The notes under the pieces: model-generated
Databases searched by the model: none
Seen by the model: only the letters and a program-made list of their open reading frames with translations
What the model was told of the DNA's origin: nothing
Assembly (NCBI RefSeq): GCF_002855515.1
Contig: NZ_PKRP01000001.1
Span: 620,001-684,000 of the forward strand
Source of the DNA: Rhizobium sp. TH135
GTDB taxonomy: Bacteria > Pseudomonadota > Alphaproteobacteria > Rhizobiales > Rhizobiaceae
Length of the DNA stretch: 64,000 nt
Direction: 5' to 3'
Part shown: positions 54,461-63,367 of the stretch, one piece after another
Numbering within the stretch: position 1 is the first letter of the stretch
Layout: each line of letters starts with the position of its first letter
Program-made: the position numbers and the translations under genes

Positions 54461-56137
54461 ATGAGCGCCGATCTCGTCATTCACAATGCTCGCATCCTCA
54501 CCATGGATGACGAGCATCCCCGCGCGGAAGCGATCGCGCTCACCGGCAACCGCATCACTGCCGTGGGTAGCAGTGCCGAGATCCTTAAGCTCGCGGGACC
54601 GCAGACCCGCGTCGTCGATGCCGGTGGCGCAACGGTGCTGCCGGGCTTCAACGAAGCGCATATGCACATCTTCGGCGGCTCGGTCTCGCTCGGCGAACTC
54701 TCGCTCTTCGGTGTTAGTGGATTCGACGCCCTGTCCAAGGCCGTACGGGACTATGCGACCGCCAACCCGGACCTGCCACTGCTTGTGGCCCAGACGGCAG
54801 ATTACACCATTCTGTCAGAGACTGAGCGCGTCACTCGCCACCATCTCGACCGCATTATCCCGGATCGCCCCTTCATGATGGTCGCTCCCGACCGGCACAC
54901 GGCCTGGGCCAATACCATCGCGCTGGAAAAGGCCGGCATCCTTCAGGGTCGCGATGTCGGCGTCGGCAACGAGATCGTGATGGGCGAGGACGGCCTCGCC
55001 AATGGCGAGCTGCGCGAGAGCAACGCGATGCGTCCTGTCGCGTCGATGAGCGTGACCGGCGGACGCGAAGGTCTGGGCGTCGGCACCGGCGGTGATCCCG
55101 AACATGTCACCCCGCAAGAGCGCGCCGGCGACATCGCGGTGCTGAAGAAGGGGCTGGCCTATTGCGCCTCACTCGGCATTACCTCGTTCCAGAACATGGA
55201 CGGCAATCTCTATCAGCTGGAAATGCTGGACGAGATCGAGAAGACCGAGGGCTTGGCCGTTCGCGTGCGCATGCCTTACCACATGAAGAACTTCATGCCC
55301 CTCTCAGATCTCGAAGAGAAGGCCGCCGCCTGGAAGGCGCGCTTCGACACGGACAAGCTCCGCTGCAACTTTGTTAAGCTGTTCATGGATGGTGTCACCG
55401 AGGGCGAAACGGCCGTCTTCGTCGACGACTACGCCCATAAGCCCGGCTGGAGGGGCGAGCCGCTATTCTCGAGCGACGCCTTCAATGCCGTCGCGACGGA
55501 AGCCAATCGCCTCGGCCTGCCGGTTGCCGTGCACGCGATCGGTGACGGCGCGGTCCGCATGGTGCTCGATGGCTACGAGGCCTCGATCAACGCCAATGGC
55601 CGAAAGGACATGCGCAATCGCGTCGAGCATATCGAGGTCGTTCATCCCGACGACATCAAGCGCTTTGCCGAAACTGGCACCGTCGCGTCCATGCAGCCGA
55701 CGCATCCGCCGGGTTCGGCAGGCCTGCCGCTCGAACCCTATCTCACCTATATCGGCCGCGAGCGCTGGCCTCTCGCTTTCGCTTGGAAGACGCTGGTCGA
55801 TGCCGGAGCCACGATCGTCTTCGCGACCGACTGGCCGGTCTCCCCGCTTCCGCCTTTGAGCTGCATCGGCGACGCCATGACGCGCCACCCCTGGGCGGAT
55901 GATATGCCGGACCAGCGCCTGAGCCTTCAGGAAACGCTCGCCGCCTACACCCGAACCAGCGCCTGGGTCGAATATATGGAAGACCGCAAGGGCGTGTTGA
56001 AACCGGGATATCTCGCAGATGTCGTACTTCTCTCTGGCGACATCGAGGCGACCGACCCGGCAAGCATCACCGCGCTGTCTCCCGTGCTGACCATCTGCGA
56101 CGGCCGCGTCACCTTCGAAGCCGGAGGAGGCCGATGA
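54461..56137 (+). CDS. YtcJ-like metal-dependent amidohydrolase, copy 2
   Basis: 558 residues from the ATG at 54461. It shares long blocks with copy 1 (FNEAHMHIF, PDRPFMM, TAWANT, ALEKAGILQG, GLANGELRE, MPYHMKNFM versus IPYHMKNFM), so the two came from a tandem duplication and then diverged, perhaps for different acyl or stereoisomer substrates. Only 14 bases separate it from copy 1, and its stop overlaps the TetR gene. Confidence 0.87.
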   Translation: MSADLVIHNARILTMDDEHPRAEAIALTGNRITAVGSSAEILKLAGPQTRVVDAGGATVLPGFNEAHMHIFGGSVSLGELSLFGVSGFDALSKAVRDYATANPDLPLLVAQTADYTILSETERVTRHHLDRIIPDRPFMMVAPDRHTAWANTIALEKAGILQGRDVGVGNEIVMGEDGLANGELRESNAMRPVASMSVTGGREGLGVGTGGDPEHVTPQERAGDIAVLKKGLAYCASLGITSFQNMDGNLYQLEMLDEIEKTEGLAVRVRMPYHMKNFMPLSDLEEKAAAWKARFDTDKLRCNFVKLFMDGVTEGETAVFVDDYAHKPGWRGEPLFSSDAFNAVATEANRLGLPVAVHAIGDGAVRMVLDGYEASINANGRKDMRNRVEHIEVVHPDDIKRFAETGTVASMQPTHPPGSAGLPLEPYLTYIGRERWPLAFAWKTLVDAGATIVFATDWPVSPLPPLSCIGDAMTRHPWADDMPDQRLSLQETLAAYTRTSAWVEYMEDRKGVLKPGYLADVVLLSGDIEATDPASITALSPVLTICDGRVTFEAGGGR

Positions 56138-56814
56138 GCGAGGCAGCGGACGCGACGCAGGAGAAACCGGTGAACGCCCCGGGACGTGGCCGCCCCACAG
56201 GCGCCACCCGCAAGGGGCTGGAAACCCGTGTCCGCATCATCAAGGGTGCCCGCGAAGCGCTGGAGGAAGGCGGCATGGAGGCGCTGACGACGCGCCGCAT
56301 CGCCGCCTCCGCTGGCGTCAAGCTCGCGACACTGCACTATTATTTCGACAGCAAGGAAAGCCTCCTGCTTGCCGTGCTCGAAGACCTTATTGCAGAAATG
56401 GATGAGGCCTACCGGCAGGATGTCGCCTTGCCGAAAGACCCGGAGGACCGGGTGGAAGCCCTGATCCGGGCCAGCTGGCGCTACATCCAACGCACAAGGG
56501 GCAAGCAGATCGCCCAGACGGAGCTGACGCTCTACGCCCTTCGGACCAAGGGCTCTGAATGGCTCGCGGCCCGTCAGTACAACGCCTATATCGACTTTTA
56601 CGGACACCTCGTCTTCGAGGACGACAGCGACGAGGAGCTCCGCCGCATTGGACGAGCCGTCGCCCGCCAGATGCTGATCGGCATCGACGGCATCATCCTG
56701 CAGAGCTACGCCCTCGAAGATCTCTCCGCCTCGAATGAGGACATCGAAGCCCTCATCATTGCCATGCGCGGCTATCTCCGCCGTCTCCTGGCAGAGCATG
56801 GCAAGGCGCGTTAG
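56134..56814 (+). CDS. TetR-family transcriptional regulator
   Basis: 226 residues, ATGA overlap with the amidohydrolase, so last gene of the operon. Helix-turn-helix at about 45-75 (TTRRIAASAGVKLATLHYYF) follows a flexible lead with GRGRPTGATR. Probably represses the operon until the substrate or product binds; target site unknown. The last four bases overlap the opposite-strand fuconolactonase-like gene. Confidence 0.88.
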   Translation: MSEAADATQEKPVNAPGRGRPTGATRKGLETRVRIIKGAREALEEGGMEALTTRRIAASAGVKLATLHYYFDSKESLLLAVLEDLIAEMDEAYRQDVALPKDPEDRVEALIRASWRYIQRTRGKQIAQTELTLYALRTKGSEWLAARQYNAYIDFYGHLVFEDDSDEELRRIGRAVARQMLIGIDGIILQSYALEDLSASNEDIEALIIAMRGYLRRLLAEHGKAR

Positions 56815-57650
56815 CCGAGCTGCCAGATCCCTCGGGCATTGCCAGAGAAGAGCTTTTCCTTCTCTTCAATCGTGCATCCATGCAGCAGCGCCTGCGTCGT
56901 CGCGACCCAGGTCGAGAGCCCGCCGCCCAGCGTGCAGACCGGCCAGTCCGAGCCCCAGATCGCGCGATCGAAACCAAAGGATGCGATCGTGTGCTCAAAA
57001 TAGGGCTTGAGGTCTTCGAGCGTCCAGTTCTCCAGATCGCCATAGGCCGGGATGCCGGAGATCTTCACCCGCACGTTTTCGCGGCTGGCAATGTCGGTGA
57101 TCCCGGTCTTCCACGTGTCATAGCCATGCCCCTTGATGTCGGGCACACCGCAATGATCGAGGATGAAGGTGACGTCGGGCGCAAGATCAAGCAGTGCCTT
57201 CGCCTTGTCGATCTGATGCGGCAGCATGCAGAGATCGAAGGTGAGACCCGTGCCTGAGAGCCGTTTCACATTTTCGCGAAACAGAGCGCCTTCCGACACA
57301 TCATCCGGCACGACATGCAGCACGCGGCGAAAGCCTTTGACGAAGGGGGTGGCGCGCTGGGTCTCCAGATAGGAGGCAAAGCCAGGCTCTTCCGGCCGGC
57401 ACGAGGCAATCACGCCTCGGATCAGGCTATCAGGCCTCCGCGACAGGTCCTGAACTATCGCGGTTTCCCGGGGAATATCCTCGGGCGCGACGTCTACCTC
57501 CATATGCAGCACCGAGGAGATCCCGAGCCGACGCGCCTCCCGCGAATAGGTCTCCCACGTGAAGTCGGCATCCAGCGCCGGCACATCCTTCAGCCAAGGA
57601 TAGCTCAGCCGGTCGCGATAAATAAGATGGAGATGGGTATCTATAATCAT
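56811..57650 (-). CDS. Amidohydrolase-2 family hydrolase (L-fuconolactonase-like)
   Basis: 279 residues from the ATG at 57650 (GGGAGGGG upstream). MIIDTHLHLIYRDRLSYPWL and the closing IWGSDWPVC are signatures of this TIM-barrel group of lactonases and decarboxylases. With the SDR and FAH genes nearby it fits the second step of non-phosphorylative L-fucose breakdown (lactone to L-fuconate). Lies 28 bases downstream of the IclR gene on the same strand. Confidence 0.82.
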   Translation of the reverse strand: MIIDTHLHLIYRDRLSYPWLKDVPALDADFTWETYSREARRLGISSVLHMEVDVAPEDIPRETAIVQDLSRRPDSLIRGVIASCRPEEPGFASYLETQRATPFVKGFRRVLHVVPDDVSEGALFRENVKRLSGTGLTFDLCMLPHQIDKAKALLDLAPDVTFILDHCGVPDIKGHGYDTWKTGITDIASRENVRVKISGIPAYGDLENWTLEDLKPYFEHTIASFGFDRAIWGSDWPVCTLGGGLSTWVATTQALLHGCTIEEKEKLFSGNARGIWQLG

Positions 57651-57678
57651 GGCAGGCCCCTCCCAAGGCCGTTGAAAC

Positions 57679-58479
57679 TCAATTCGTGTCGGCCATCTCA
57701 GCGCCGAGACCGGCACCCGCAAGCTCCGAGATCCGCCGCGCCGTCTCCGTCAGCGCCTCGATCGTGCGAGTGATATCGGGCGCCTCGGGCGCGTTGATGA
57801 TGGTGATGTAAGGCACAGTGAGCGCGCCCAAGGCCTCGCCATCGGCACTGACGATCGGCGCCGAGAGGTTGACGACCCCAGCCGTCTGGGCGCTCGGCAT
57901 CATCTCGTAGCCGCGAGCCCGAATCTGGTCGAGCCTGCTGATGAAGGCCTCCGTCATCCGCCCTTCGGGACCACCGCTCGCCACATGCTCGGCGACCATC
58001 ATCGCCCGCACCTCCGGACTGCGGAAGGCGAGAAGGATATGGCCGGAACCGGTGTCGAACAGCCCCATGCGCGAGCCGACGCGGATCGAGATCCCCCAAT
58101 AGCCCGGCGCCTCCAGCTGCGCGATGACGACGGGATGGCCACGGTCATAGACGACGATGTGGTTTTCCTGCCGGGTGATCTCAGCCAGTTCCCGCATCAA
58201 CGGCATGGCAAGCGAGGCCAGCCGCCGCGTCGGCGCGTGCAGTTGTGCGAGACCAAAGAGCTTCAGCGTCAGCACGTACCGGTCACCGTCGAGCCGCGCG
58301 ACATAGCCGCGCTTCACCAGTCGATCGAGCATACGGTAGAATTCATTCGGGCTGCGGTCGAGTTTCTTGGCGATCTCCGCCTGGCTCAAGCCCCCATCGA
58401 CGCCCGCCAGAAGCTCCAGAATGTCGAGCCCCTTGTCGAGCGCCGGCGCCCGGTAGCGGTCCTGATCGAGGTCATTCAC
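57679..58479 (-). CDS. IclR-family transcriptional regulator
   Basis: 266 residues. Winged helix-turn-helix (about 10-70: LDILELLAGVDGGLSQAEIA then YRMLDRLVKRGYV) and a C-terminal effector domain with GSRMGLFDTGSGHILLAF. The ATG at 58479 has GGGAGAG upstream. Divergent from the SDR-FAH pair and upstream of the lactonase-like gene, so it likely controls both. Confidence 0.88.
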   Translation of the reverse strand: MNDLDQDRYRAPALDKGLDILELLAGVDGGLSQAEIAKKLDRSPNEFYRMLDRLVKRGYVARLDGDRYVLTLKLFGLAQLHAPTRRLASLAMPLMRELAEITRQENHIVVYDRGHPVVIAQLEAPGYWGISIRVGSRMGLFDTGSGHILLAFRSPEVRAMMVAEHVASGGPEGRMTEAFISRLDQIRARGYEMMPSAQTAGVVNLSAPIVSADGEALGALTVPYITIINAPEAPDITRTIEALTETARRISELAGAGLGAEMADTN

Positions 58480-58511
58480 GTTTTTCTCTCCCTGAAGTCC
58501 AATGACTGACC

Positions 58512-58544
58512 TTGACGTTCATGAATAAATGTTTTGCATATGAA
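58512..58544 (+). promoter_or_regulatory. Probable promoter and IclR operator
   Basis: TTGACG (58512-58517) and GCATAT (58536-58541) have 18-base spacing. TTCAT at 58518-58522 and ATGAA at 58540-58544 form an inverted repeat over the promoter, and TTCATGAA is itself a palindrome. The layout fits control of the SDR-FAH unit by the divergent IclR-type protein. Confidence 0.4.
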
Positions 58545-58614
58545 TGATGCTCGCATCGACCGTGGGAATATGCAAGGGTCGACTGACGAGGGATCGGCTG
58601 GAGGAGCCAAGAAG

Positions 58615-59343
58615 ATGAACCTTGAAAAGAAGCATGCGCTGGTAACCGCAGCCGGCCAGGGCATCGGCCGCGCCAGCGCCATCGCCTTCGCCCGCGCAGG
58701 CGCCACCGTTGTCGCGACCGACATCAACACCGAAGCGCTGGCAAGCCTGGAGGGCGAGACAGGCATCACCACGCGCCAGCTCGACGTCTTGAACGACGAT
58801 GCAGTCAAGGCCGTGGTCGCCGAGACCGGACCCTTCGATGTTCTGTTCAATTGCGCCGGTGTCGTGCATGGCGGAACGGTCCTGGACATGAACGACAAGG
58901 ATCTGGACTTTGCCCTCGACCTCAATGTCCGCGCCATGATCCGCACCATCCGCGCAGTTCTGCCGGCCATGCTGGAACGCGGCGACGGCTCGATCATCAA
59001 CATGGCCTCGGTCGCGAGCGCCATCAAAGGCGTACCGAACCGCTTCGCCTACACGGTCACCAAGGCAGCCGTGATCGGCCTCACCAAGTCGGTCGCCGCC
59101 GACTATGTCACGCAGGGCATCCGCTGCAATGCCATCTGCCCGGGCACTGTCGAAAGCCCCTCGCTGCAGGACCGCATGCGCGCTCAAGGGGACTACGACG
59201 CCGCCCGCGCCGCCTTCATCGCCCGCCAGCCCATGGGGCGCCTGGGTACCCCGGAAGAAATCGCCGACCTTGCCGTCTATCTCGCCGGCGCCACCTACAC
59301 TTCGGGCCAAGCCTATGCCATCGACGGCGGCTGGACGATCTAA
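58615..59343 (+). CDS. Short-chain dehydrogenase (2-keto-3-deoxy-L-fuconate dehydrogenase-like)
   Basis: 242 residues from the ATG at 58615 (GGAGGA upstream). NAD-binding TAAGQGIG (11-18), NCAG, catalytic Ser in NMASVAS and Tyr146-X3-Lys150 in AYTVTK. In the L-fucose route this enzyme oxidises 2-keto-3-deoxy-L-fuconate, the product used by the FAH enzyme next door. The SDR fold alone would not fix the substrate; the neighbours do most of the work here. Confidence 0.85.
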   Translation: MNLEKKHALVTAAGQGIGRASAIAFARAGATVVATDINTEALASLEGETGITTRQLDVLNDDAVKAVVAETGPFDVLFNCAGVVHGGTVLDMNDKDLDFALDLNVRAMIRTIRAVLPAMLERGDGSIINMASVASAIKGVPNRFAYTVTKAAVIGLTKSVAADYVTQGIRCNAICPGTVESPSLQDRMRAQGDYDAARAAFIARQPMGRLGTPEEIADLAVYLAGATYTSGQAYAIDGGWTI

Positions 59344-59364
59344 TATTCAGGAAGGAACAAGACC

Positions 59365-60207
59365 ATGAAACTCATGCGCGTCGGCCCGCTCGGCCAGGAA
59401 AAGCCTGCGATCCTCGACAAGGATGGCAAGGTTCGTGACCTTTCCGCCCACGTGACCGATATCGGCGGCGCCGCCATCTCGCCGGAGGGCCTGGCGAAGA
59501 TCACGGCTCTCGACCTCTCCTCGCTGCCGGAAATTGCTGCCGACCGCATCGGCGCCTGCGTCTCCGGCACCGGCAAGTTCATCTGCATCGGCCTCAACTA
59601 TTCCGACCACGCCGCCGAAACCGGCGCGGCCGTCCCGCCGGAGCCGGTCATCTTCATGAAAGCGACCTCGGCCATCTGCGGCCCCAACGACGACGTCCTG
59701 ATCCCGCGCACTTCGGAAAAGACCGACTGGGAAGTCGAACTCGGCGTCGTCATCGGCAAGACAGCGAAATATGTCTCGGAAGCCGACGCCATGGATTACG
59801 TCGCCGGCTACTGCGTCTCCCACGACGTCTCCGAACGCGCCTTCCAGACGGAGCGCGCTGGCCAGTGGACCAAGGGCAAGTCCTGCGACACCTTCGGCCC
59901 GATCGGCCCCTGGCTCGTCACCAAGGACGAGATTTCCGATCCGCAGAACCTCAAGATGTGGCTTTCGGTCAACGGCAAGATGATGCAGGACGGCTCGTCC
60001 AAGACCATGGTCTACGGCGTCGCCCACCTCGTCTCCTACCTCTCGCAGTTCATGAGCCTGCATCCCGGCGACGTCATCTCCACCGGTACGCCTCCAGGCG
60101 TCGGCCTCGGCATGAAGCCGCCGCAGTTCCTCAAGGCCGGCGATGTGGTCGAGCTCGGCATCGAGGGCCTCGGCACGCAGAAGCAGACGTTCAAGGCGGA
60201 TGTCTGA
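59365..60207 (+). CDS. Fumarylacetoacetate hydrolase-family protein (2,4-diketo-3-deoxy-L-fuconate hydrolase-like)
   Basis: 280 residues; AGGAAGGAAC precedes the ATG. FICIGLNYSDHAAE, the metal-binding EVELGVVIGK, SHDVSERAFQ and STGTPPGVGLGM are FAH-family motifs. Likely cleaves the diketo acid to L-lactate and pyruvate. Annotation as ureidoglycolate lyase is common for this group but less fitting here. Followed by a strong terminator. Confidence 0.85.
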   Translation: MKLMRVGPLGQEKPAILDKDGKVRDLSAHVTDIGGAAISPEGLAKITALDLSSLPEIAADRIGACVSGTGKFICIGLNYSDHAAETGAAVPPEPVIFMKATSAICGPNDDVLIPRTSEKTDWEVELGVVIGKTAKYVSEADAMDYVAGYCVSHDVSERAFQTERAGQWTKGKSCDTFGPIGPWLVTKDEISDPQNLKMWLSVNGKMMQDGSSKTMVYGVAHLVSYLSQFMSLHPGDVISTGTPPGVGLGMKPPQFLKAGDVVELGIEGLGTQKQTFKADV

Positions 60208-60232
60208 GTTGAACTTTTAGTACCGCATTGGA

Positions 60233-60255
60233 CCCCGCCCTCGTGGCGGGGTTTT
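60233..60255 (+). terminator. Rho-independent terminator after the FAH gene
   Basis: CCCCGCC, loop CTCGT and GGCGGGG run into TTTT, 25 bases past the stop. Confidence 0.85.
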
Positions 60256-60581
60256 CAATTGCGCCCAGAAGCGGTCAAGAATTCAGCCAGTCTCGATGAA
60301 CGCGCTAAGCTACGTCCTTCACACGGATCTCGATCTCGAGCCGCTGATGCGATGTTAAACAGTGCATCAAGTGAAAATTTCGAGAGCTTCCCGCGCAAGA
60401 GATCATTGGTACGCGGACGGGTCAGCCCGAGTCGCCTGGCTGCCTCATCCTGCGAGAGACCCCATCCGAAAACAGCATTGCGGATTTCGAAAAGCAGAGC
60501 TGAACGCGCCTTGAGATTGGCCGCTTCCTGCTCGGTGTCAGAGAGGGCGTCCCAGACGCTAATATCAATCTCTTCGCTCAT
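60255..60581 (-). CDS. higA: HigA-like antitoxin (XRE family)
   Basis: 108 residues from the ATG at 60581 (AGGAA upstream); its ATG overlaps the stop of the toxin gene. Helix-turn-helix LSQDEAARRLGLTRPRTND, then LLRGKLSKFSLDALFNIA, as in HigA2/XRE antitoxins that neutralise HigB and repress the pair. The reading frame is intact. It is encoded second, the usual higBA order. Confidence 0.78.
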   Translation of the reverse strand: MSEEIDISVWDALSDTEQEAANLKARSALLFEIRNAVFGWGLSQDEAARRLGLTRPRTNDLLRGKLSKFSLDALFNIASAARDRDPCEGRSLARSSRLAEFLTASGRN

Positions 60582-60902
60582 ATTTCCTGCTTCCATCGCT
60601 TCAGCCTCTGAATGGCAAGATCGATATCTTTCTTAGGTGTAGCCTGTGTCTTCTTCTGGAAGGCATGCAACACCAGAACCCTGTCCTCCAATGTCGCCAG
60701 GTAGACGATCCGGAAAGCCCCGAAAGCTTCACGGATTCTGATTTCCCGGACCACCGGCTCCGATTGTCGGCATCGGTTTCCAGTCATCTGGATCCAATCC
60801 TCGCTGAACGAGTTCCAGTTGCCAGCCGGCATCGATCCGGGCGTCCTCGGGAAACGCACGAACATCCGCTTTGCTACTTCCAAGCCACTGGATCAGCTTC
60901 AT
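60578..60902 (-). pseudogene. higB: HigB-like toxin gene, frameshifted
   Basis: The RelE/HigB-type mRNase reading frame is split. From the ATG at 60902 it reads KLIQWLGSSKADVRAFPEDA, then LELVQRGLDPDDWKPMPTIG, but runs into a stop soon after AGGPGNQ. The rest, VREIRIREAFGAFRIVYL and VLVLHAFQKKTQATPKKDID, lies one base off. GGTGGTCCGG near 60749-60756 has one base more than the frame needs; the total length, 325 bases, is 108 codons plus one base. So the toxin is inactive, unless frameshifting or a sequencing error is involved. The apparent 101-residue frame at 60578-60883 has a false N-terminus. Confidence 0.75.
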
Positions 60903-60939
60903 GCAGCTAATGTATCAAAACGGGTACAGTGCTACCAAC

Positions 60940-60965
60940 AAAAAACCGGGCGTCGCCACCCGGCT
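60940..60965 (-). terminator. Terminator of the porin-like gene
   Basis: On the minus strand GCCGGG and CCCGG pair across an 8-base loop and run into TTTTTT, about 40 bases beyond the stop. Confidence 0.75.
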
Positions 60966-61005
60966 TCTACTTTAGATCGCTGCCTGACAACCCTGGTCGT
61001 TCAGA

Positions 61006-61716
61006 TCAGAAACTGTAATTCACGCCAACCCGGAACAGGTGGCTTGAAGGGTCGGACTTGTAGCTGTCAGTCGGGCTGACCGTCCCGACCGGCGAGGTGC
61101 GCGACTTGTAATCGGTGTAGAGATACTCAGCCTTGAAGCTCAGCGCTTCGGTCATGGCATATTCTGCACCGACACCAGCGACGTAGCCGAAATATGTCTG
61201 CTGGTCTTCGCCCACAATCGCACCAAGGACCGGGTCAACACCACCCTTGCCACCGGCGACCGCCAGACCACCGGTCACGTAGAGCAGCGTCCGGTCGAAA
61301 GCGACGCCGACGCGAGCGCGCGCCGTGCCCTGCCAGCCGAGTTCGAAACTGCAGTTCTGCGAGGGAAAGCCCGCGCAGGCCTTGTCGCCCTTGATCTTCG
61401 CCCAGGAAACGTCGGCTTCGACGCCATAGACCATGTTGCCGTTCTGGATGTTATAGCCCGCCGTCACACCGGCGAGGCCACCGCGCAAGGGCGTTTCGGA
61501 AAACAGCGTGCCCGAGCCGGTCTGCGTTTCCACTTCGCCGACGGCACCACCGCCGACAACACCGACATAGCCGCCGCCCCAGTCGTGAATGATATCAGCG
61601 ACAGCGCCCTGCGGCGGCAGCGGTAGTGGTGCATCGGATGAATTAAGGTCGGCTGCCGTCGCTGCCGTTGCGATAAGCCCGGCGGAAATGCCGGCAAGAA
61701 ACACCCTGATGCTCAC
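61006..61716 (-). CDS. Outer-membrane beta-barrel protein (Omp25/Omp31-like)
   Basis: 236 residues from a GTG at 61716, chosen because AGGAG lies six bases before it; the ATG at 61746 lacks one. Signal peptide ends ATAATAA near residue 22. WGGGYVGVVGGGAVG start of the barrel, alternating strands, and the closing LFRVGVNYSF with a terminal Phe for outer-membrane insertion. Two cysteines (DKACAGFPSQNCSFEL) could pair in a loop. Structural or adhesion role. Confidence 0.87.
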   Translation of the reverse strand: MSIRVFLAGISAGLIATAATAADLNSSDAPLPLPPQGAVADIIHDWGGGYVGVVGGGAVGEVETQTGSGTLFSETPLRGGLAGVTAGYNIQNGNMVYGVEADVSWAKIKGDKACAGFPSQNCSFELGWQGTARARVGVAFDRTLLYVTGGLAVAGGKGGVDPVLGAIVGEDQQTYFGYVAGVGAEYAMTEALSFKAEYLYTDYKSRTSPVGTVSPTDSYKSDPSSHLFRVGVNYSF

Positions 61717-61793
61717 GAAAACTCCTGCGGTCACACTGGCCACCATCTAAGTGGCTTATGGTTAACGTCCGGTTTTCATGGCAACCCATGGAA

Positions 61794-61823
61794 GAAAAAA
61801 GCCGGGCGTCACCACCCGGCTTT
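61794..61823 (-). terminator. Terminator of pntB
   Basis: GCCGGG and CCCGGC with an 8-base loop; on the minus strand it runs into a T-run (61794-61800). It closely resembles the hairpin at 60940-60965. Confidence 0.8.
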
Positions 61824-61846
61824 AAAGATTTGGTCTGATCCGAAGC

Positions 61847-63346
61847 TTACTTGATCAACGGCAAAATACTGTCGATCGACTTCTTCGCATCACCGTAGAA
61901 CATCCGCGTATTCTCCTTGTAGAACAGCGGGTTCTCGATGCCGGAATAACCTGTGCCTTGGCCGCGCTTGGAGACGAAGACCTGCTTCGCCTTCCACACT
62001 TCCAGAACAGGCATGCCGGCGATCGGCGAGTTCGGGTCTTCCTGGGCGGCCGGGTTGACGATGTCGTTCGAGCCGATCACGATGACGACATCCGTCTCGG
62101 GGAAGTCCTCGTTGATCTCGTCCATTTCCAGAACGATATCGTAGGGCACCTTGGCTTCGGCAAGCAGCACGTTCATGTGGCCTGGCAGACGACCGGCGAC
62201 CGGATGGATCGCGAAGCGCACCGTCTTGCCGGCAGCACGCAGCTTGCGGGTCAGCTCCGACACCGACTGCTGCGCCTGGGCAACCGCCATGCCGTAGCCT
62301 GGAACGATGATGACGCTGTCTGCATCGTTCAGCGCATTGGCAACACCGTCGCCGTCGATCGCGATCTGCTCGCCCACGACTTCCATCTGCGGTCCGGTCG
62401 TGCCGCCGAAGCCGCCAAGGATGACCGAGACGAAGCTACGGTTCATCGCCTTGCACATGATGTAGGAGAGGATCGCACCGGACGAACCGACCAGCGCGCC
62501 GACGACGATCAGCAGATCGTTCGACAGCGAGAAGCCGATGGCCGCAGCTGCCCAACCGGAATAGCTGTTGAGCATTGAGACGACGACCGGCATGTCGGCA
62601 CCGCCGATGCCCATGATCAGATGGTAACCGATGAAGAGCGCCAGAAGCGTCATCAGGATCAGCGTCCAGCTACCGGCGCCGTTGAAATAGAGCACCAGCA
62701 GGATCAGCGAGCCGAGGGCAGCACCGGCATTCAGCATATGGCCGCCCGGCAGTTTCTTCGCCTTGCCATCAACCTTGCCCGCCAGCTTGCCATAGGCGAC
62801 AACCGAGCCGGTGAAGGTCACCGCGCCGATGAAGACGCCGAGGAAGACCTCGATCTTCAACACGGCGATTTCGGCTCCAGTCTTTTGAGCGATCTTGAGC
62901 GCGAAGCCGGCAAAGTCGGCAAACAGGTTCGCCTGACCGGCCTGAGCCGCGCACGCCACGGCGCTTAGCGGATCGCAAGTGTTGAGGCCGGCGTCGGCAA
63001 GCGTGCTGGCGATGCGCCACATCTCGATTTCGGCATTGAAGCCGATGAAGACGGCAGCCAGACCAACCAGCGAATGCATGGCGGCCACAAGCTGTGGCAT
63101 TTCCGTCATCTGCACGCGCTGGGCAACGACCCAGCCGATACCGCCACCGATGGCGATCATGACGACCGAGACGAACCAGTTACCGGCACCAGGGCCGTAA
63201 AGCGTCGCGACCACCGCGAGCCCCATGCCGACGATGCCATACCAGACGGCGCGCTTGGCGCTTTCCTGGCCGGAGAGCCCGCCGAGCGACAGGATGAAGA
63301 GAACGGCGGCGACAACATAGGCCGCTGTGGTGAATCCGTATTCCAT
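61847..63346 (-). CDS. pntB: NAD(P) transhydrogenase subunit beta
   Basis: Membrane proton pump that links NADPH formation to the proton gradient. 499 residues: [20 protein letters not shown] first span, [14 protein letters not shown] and [20 protein letters not shown] in the channel, then the NADP-binding domain with [12 protein letters not shown] and [20 protein letters not shown]. It is about 37 residues longer than the 462-residue E. coli protein, mainly from an insert near residues 118-160 with three cysteines. Downstream of pntA by 21 bases. Confidence 0.95.
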   Translation of the reverse strand: MEYGFTTAAYVVAAVLFILSLGGLSGQESAKRAVWYGIVGMGLAVVATLYGPGAGNWFVSVVMIAIGGGIGWVVAQRVQMTEMPQLVAAMHSLVGLAAVFIGFNAEIEMWRIASTLADAGLNTCDPLSAVACAAQAGQANLFADFAGFALKIAQKTGAEIAVLKIEVFLGVFIGAVTFTGSVVAYGKLAGKVDGKAKKLPGGHMLNAGAALGSLILLVLYFNGAGSWTLILMTLLALFIGYHLIMGIGGADMPVVVSMLNSYSGWAAAAIGFSLSNDLLIVVGALVGSSGAILSYIMCKAMNRSFVSVILGGFGGTTGPQMEVVGEQIAIDGDGVANALNDADSVIIVPGYGMAVAQAQQSVSELTRKLRAAGKTVRFAIHPVAGRLPGHMNVLLAEAKVPYDIVLEMDEINEDFPETDVVIVIGSNDIVNPAAQEDPNSPIAGMPVLEVWKAKQVFVSKRGQGTGYSGIENPLFYKENTRMFYGDAKKSIDSILPLIK

Positions 63347-63367
63347 GAGTGTGTCCCCTCCCCTAAC

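Noticed and set aside
60578-60883. 101-residue toxin-like frame taken as complete
   Set aside because: Its N-terminus does not fit HigB, whereas the true N-terminal block is in the neighbouring frame starting at 60902, which shows a frameshift.
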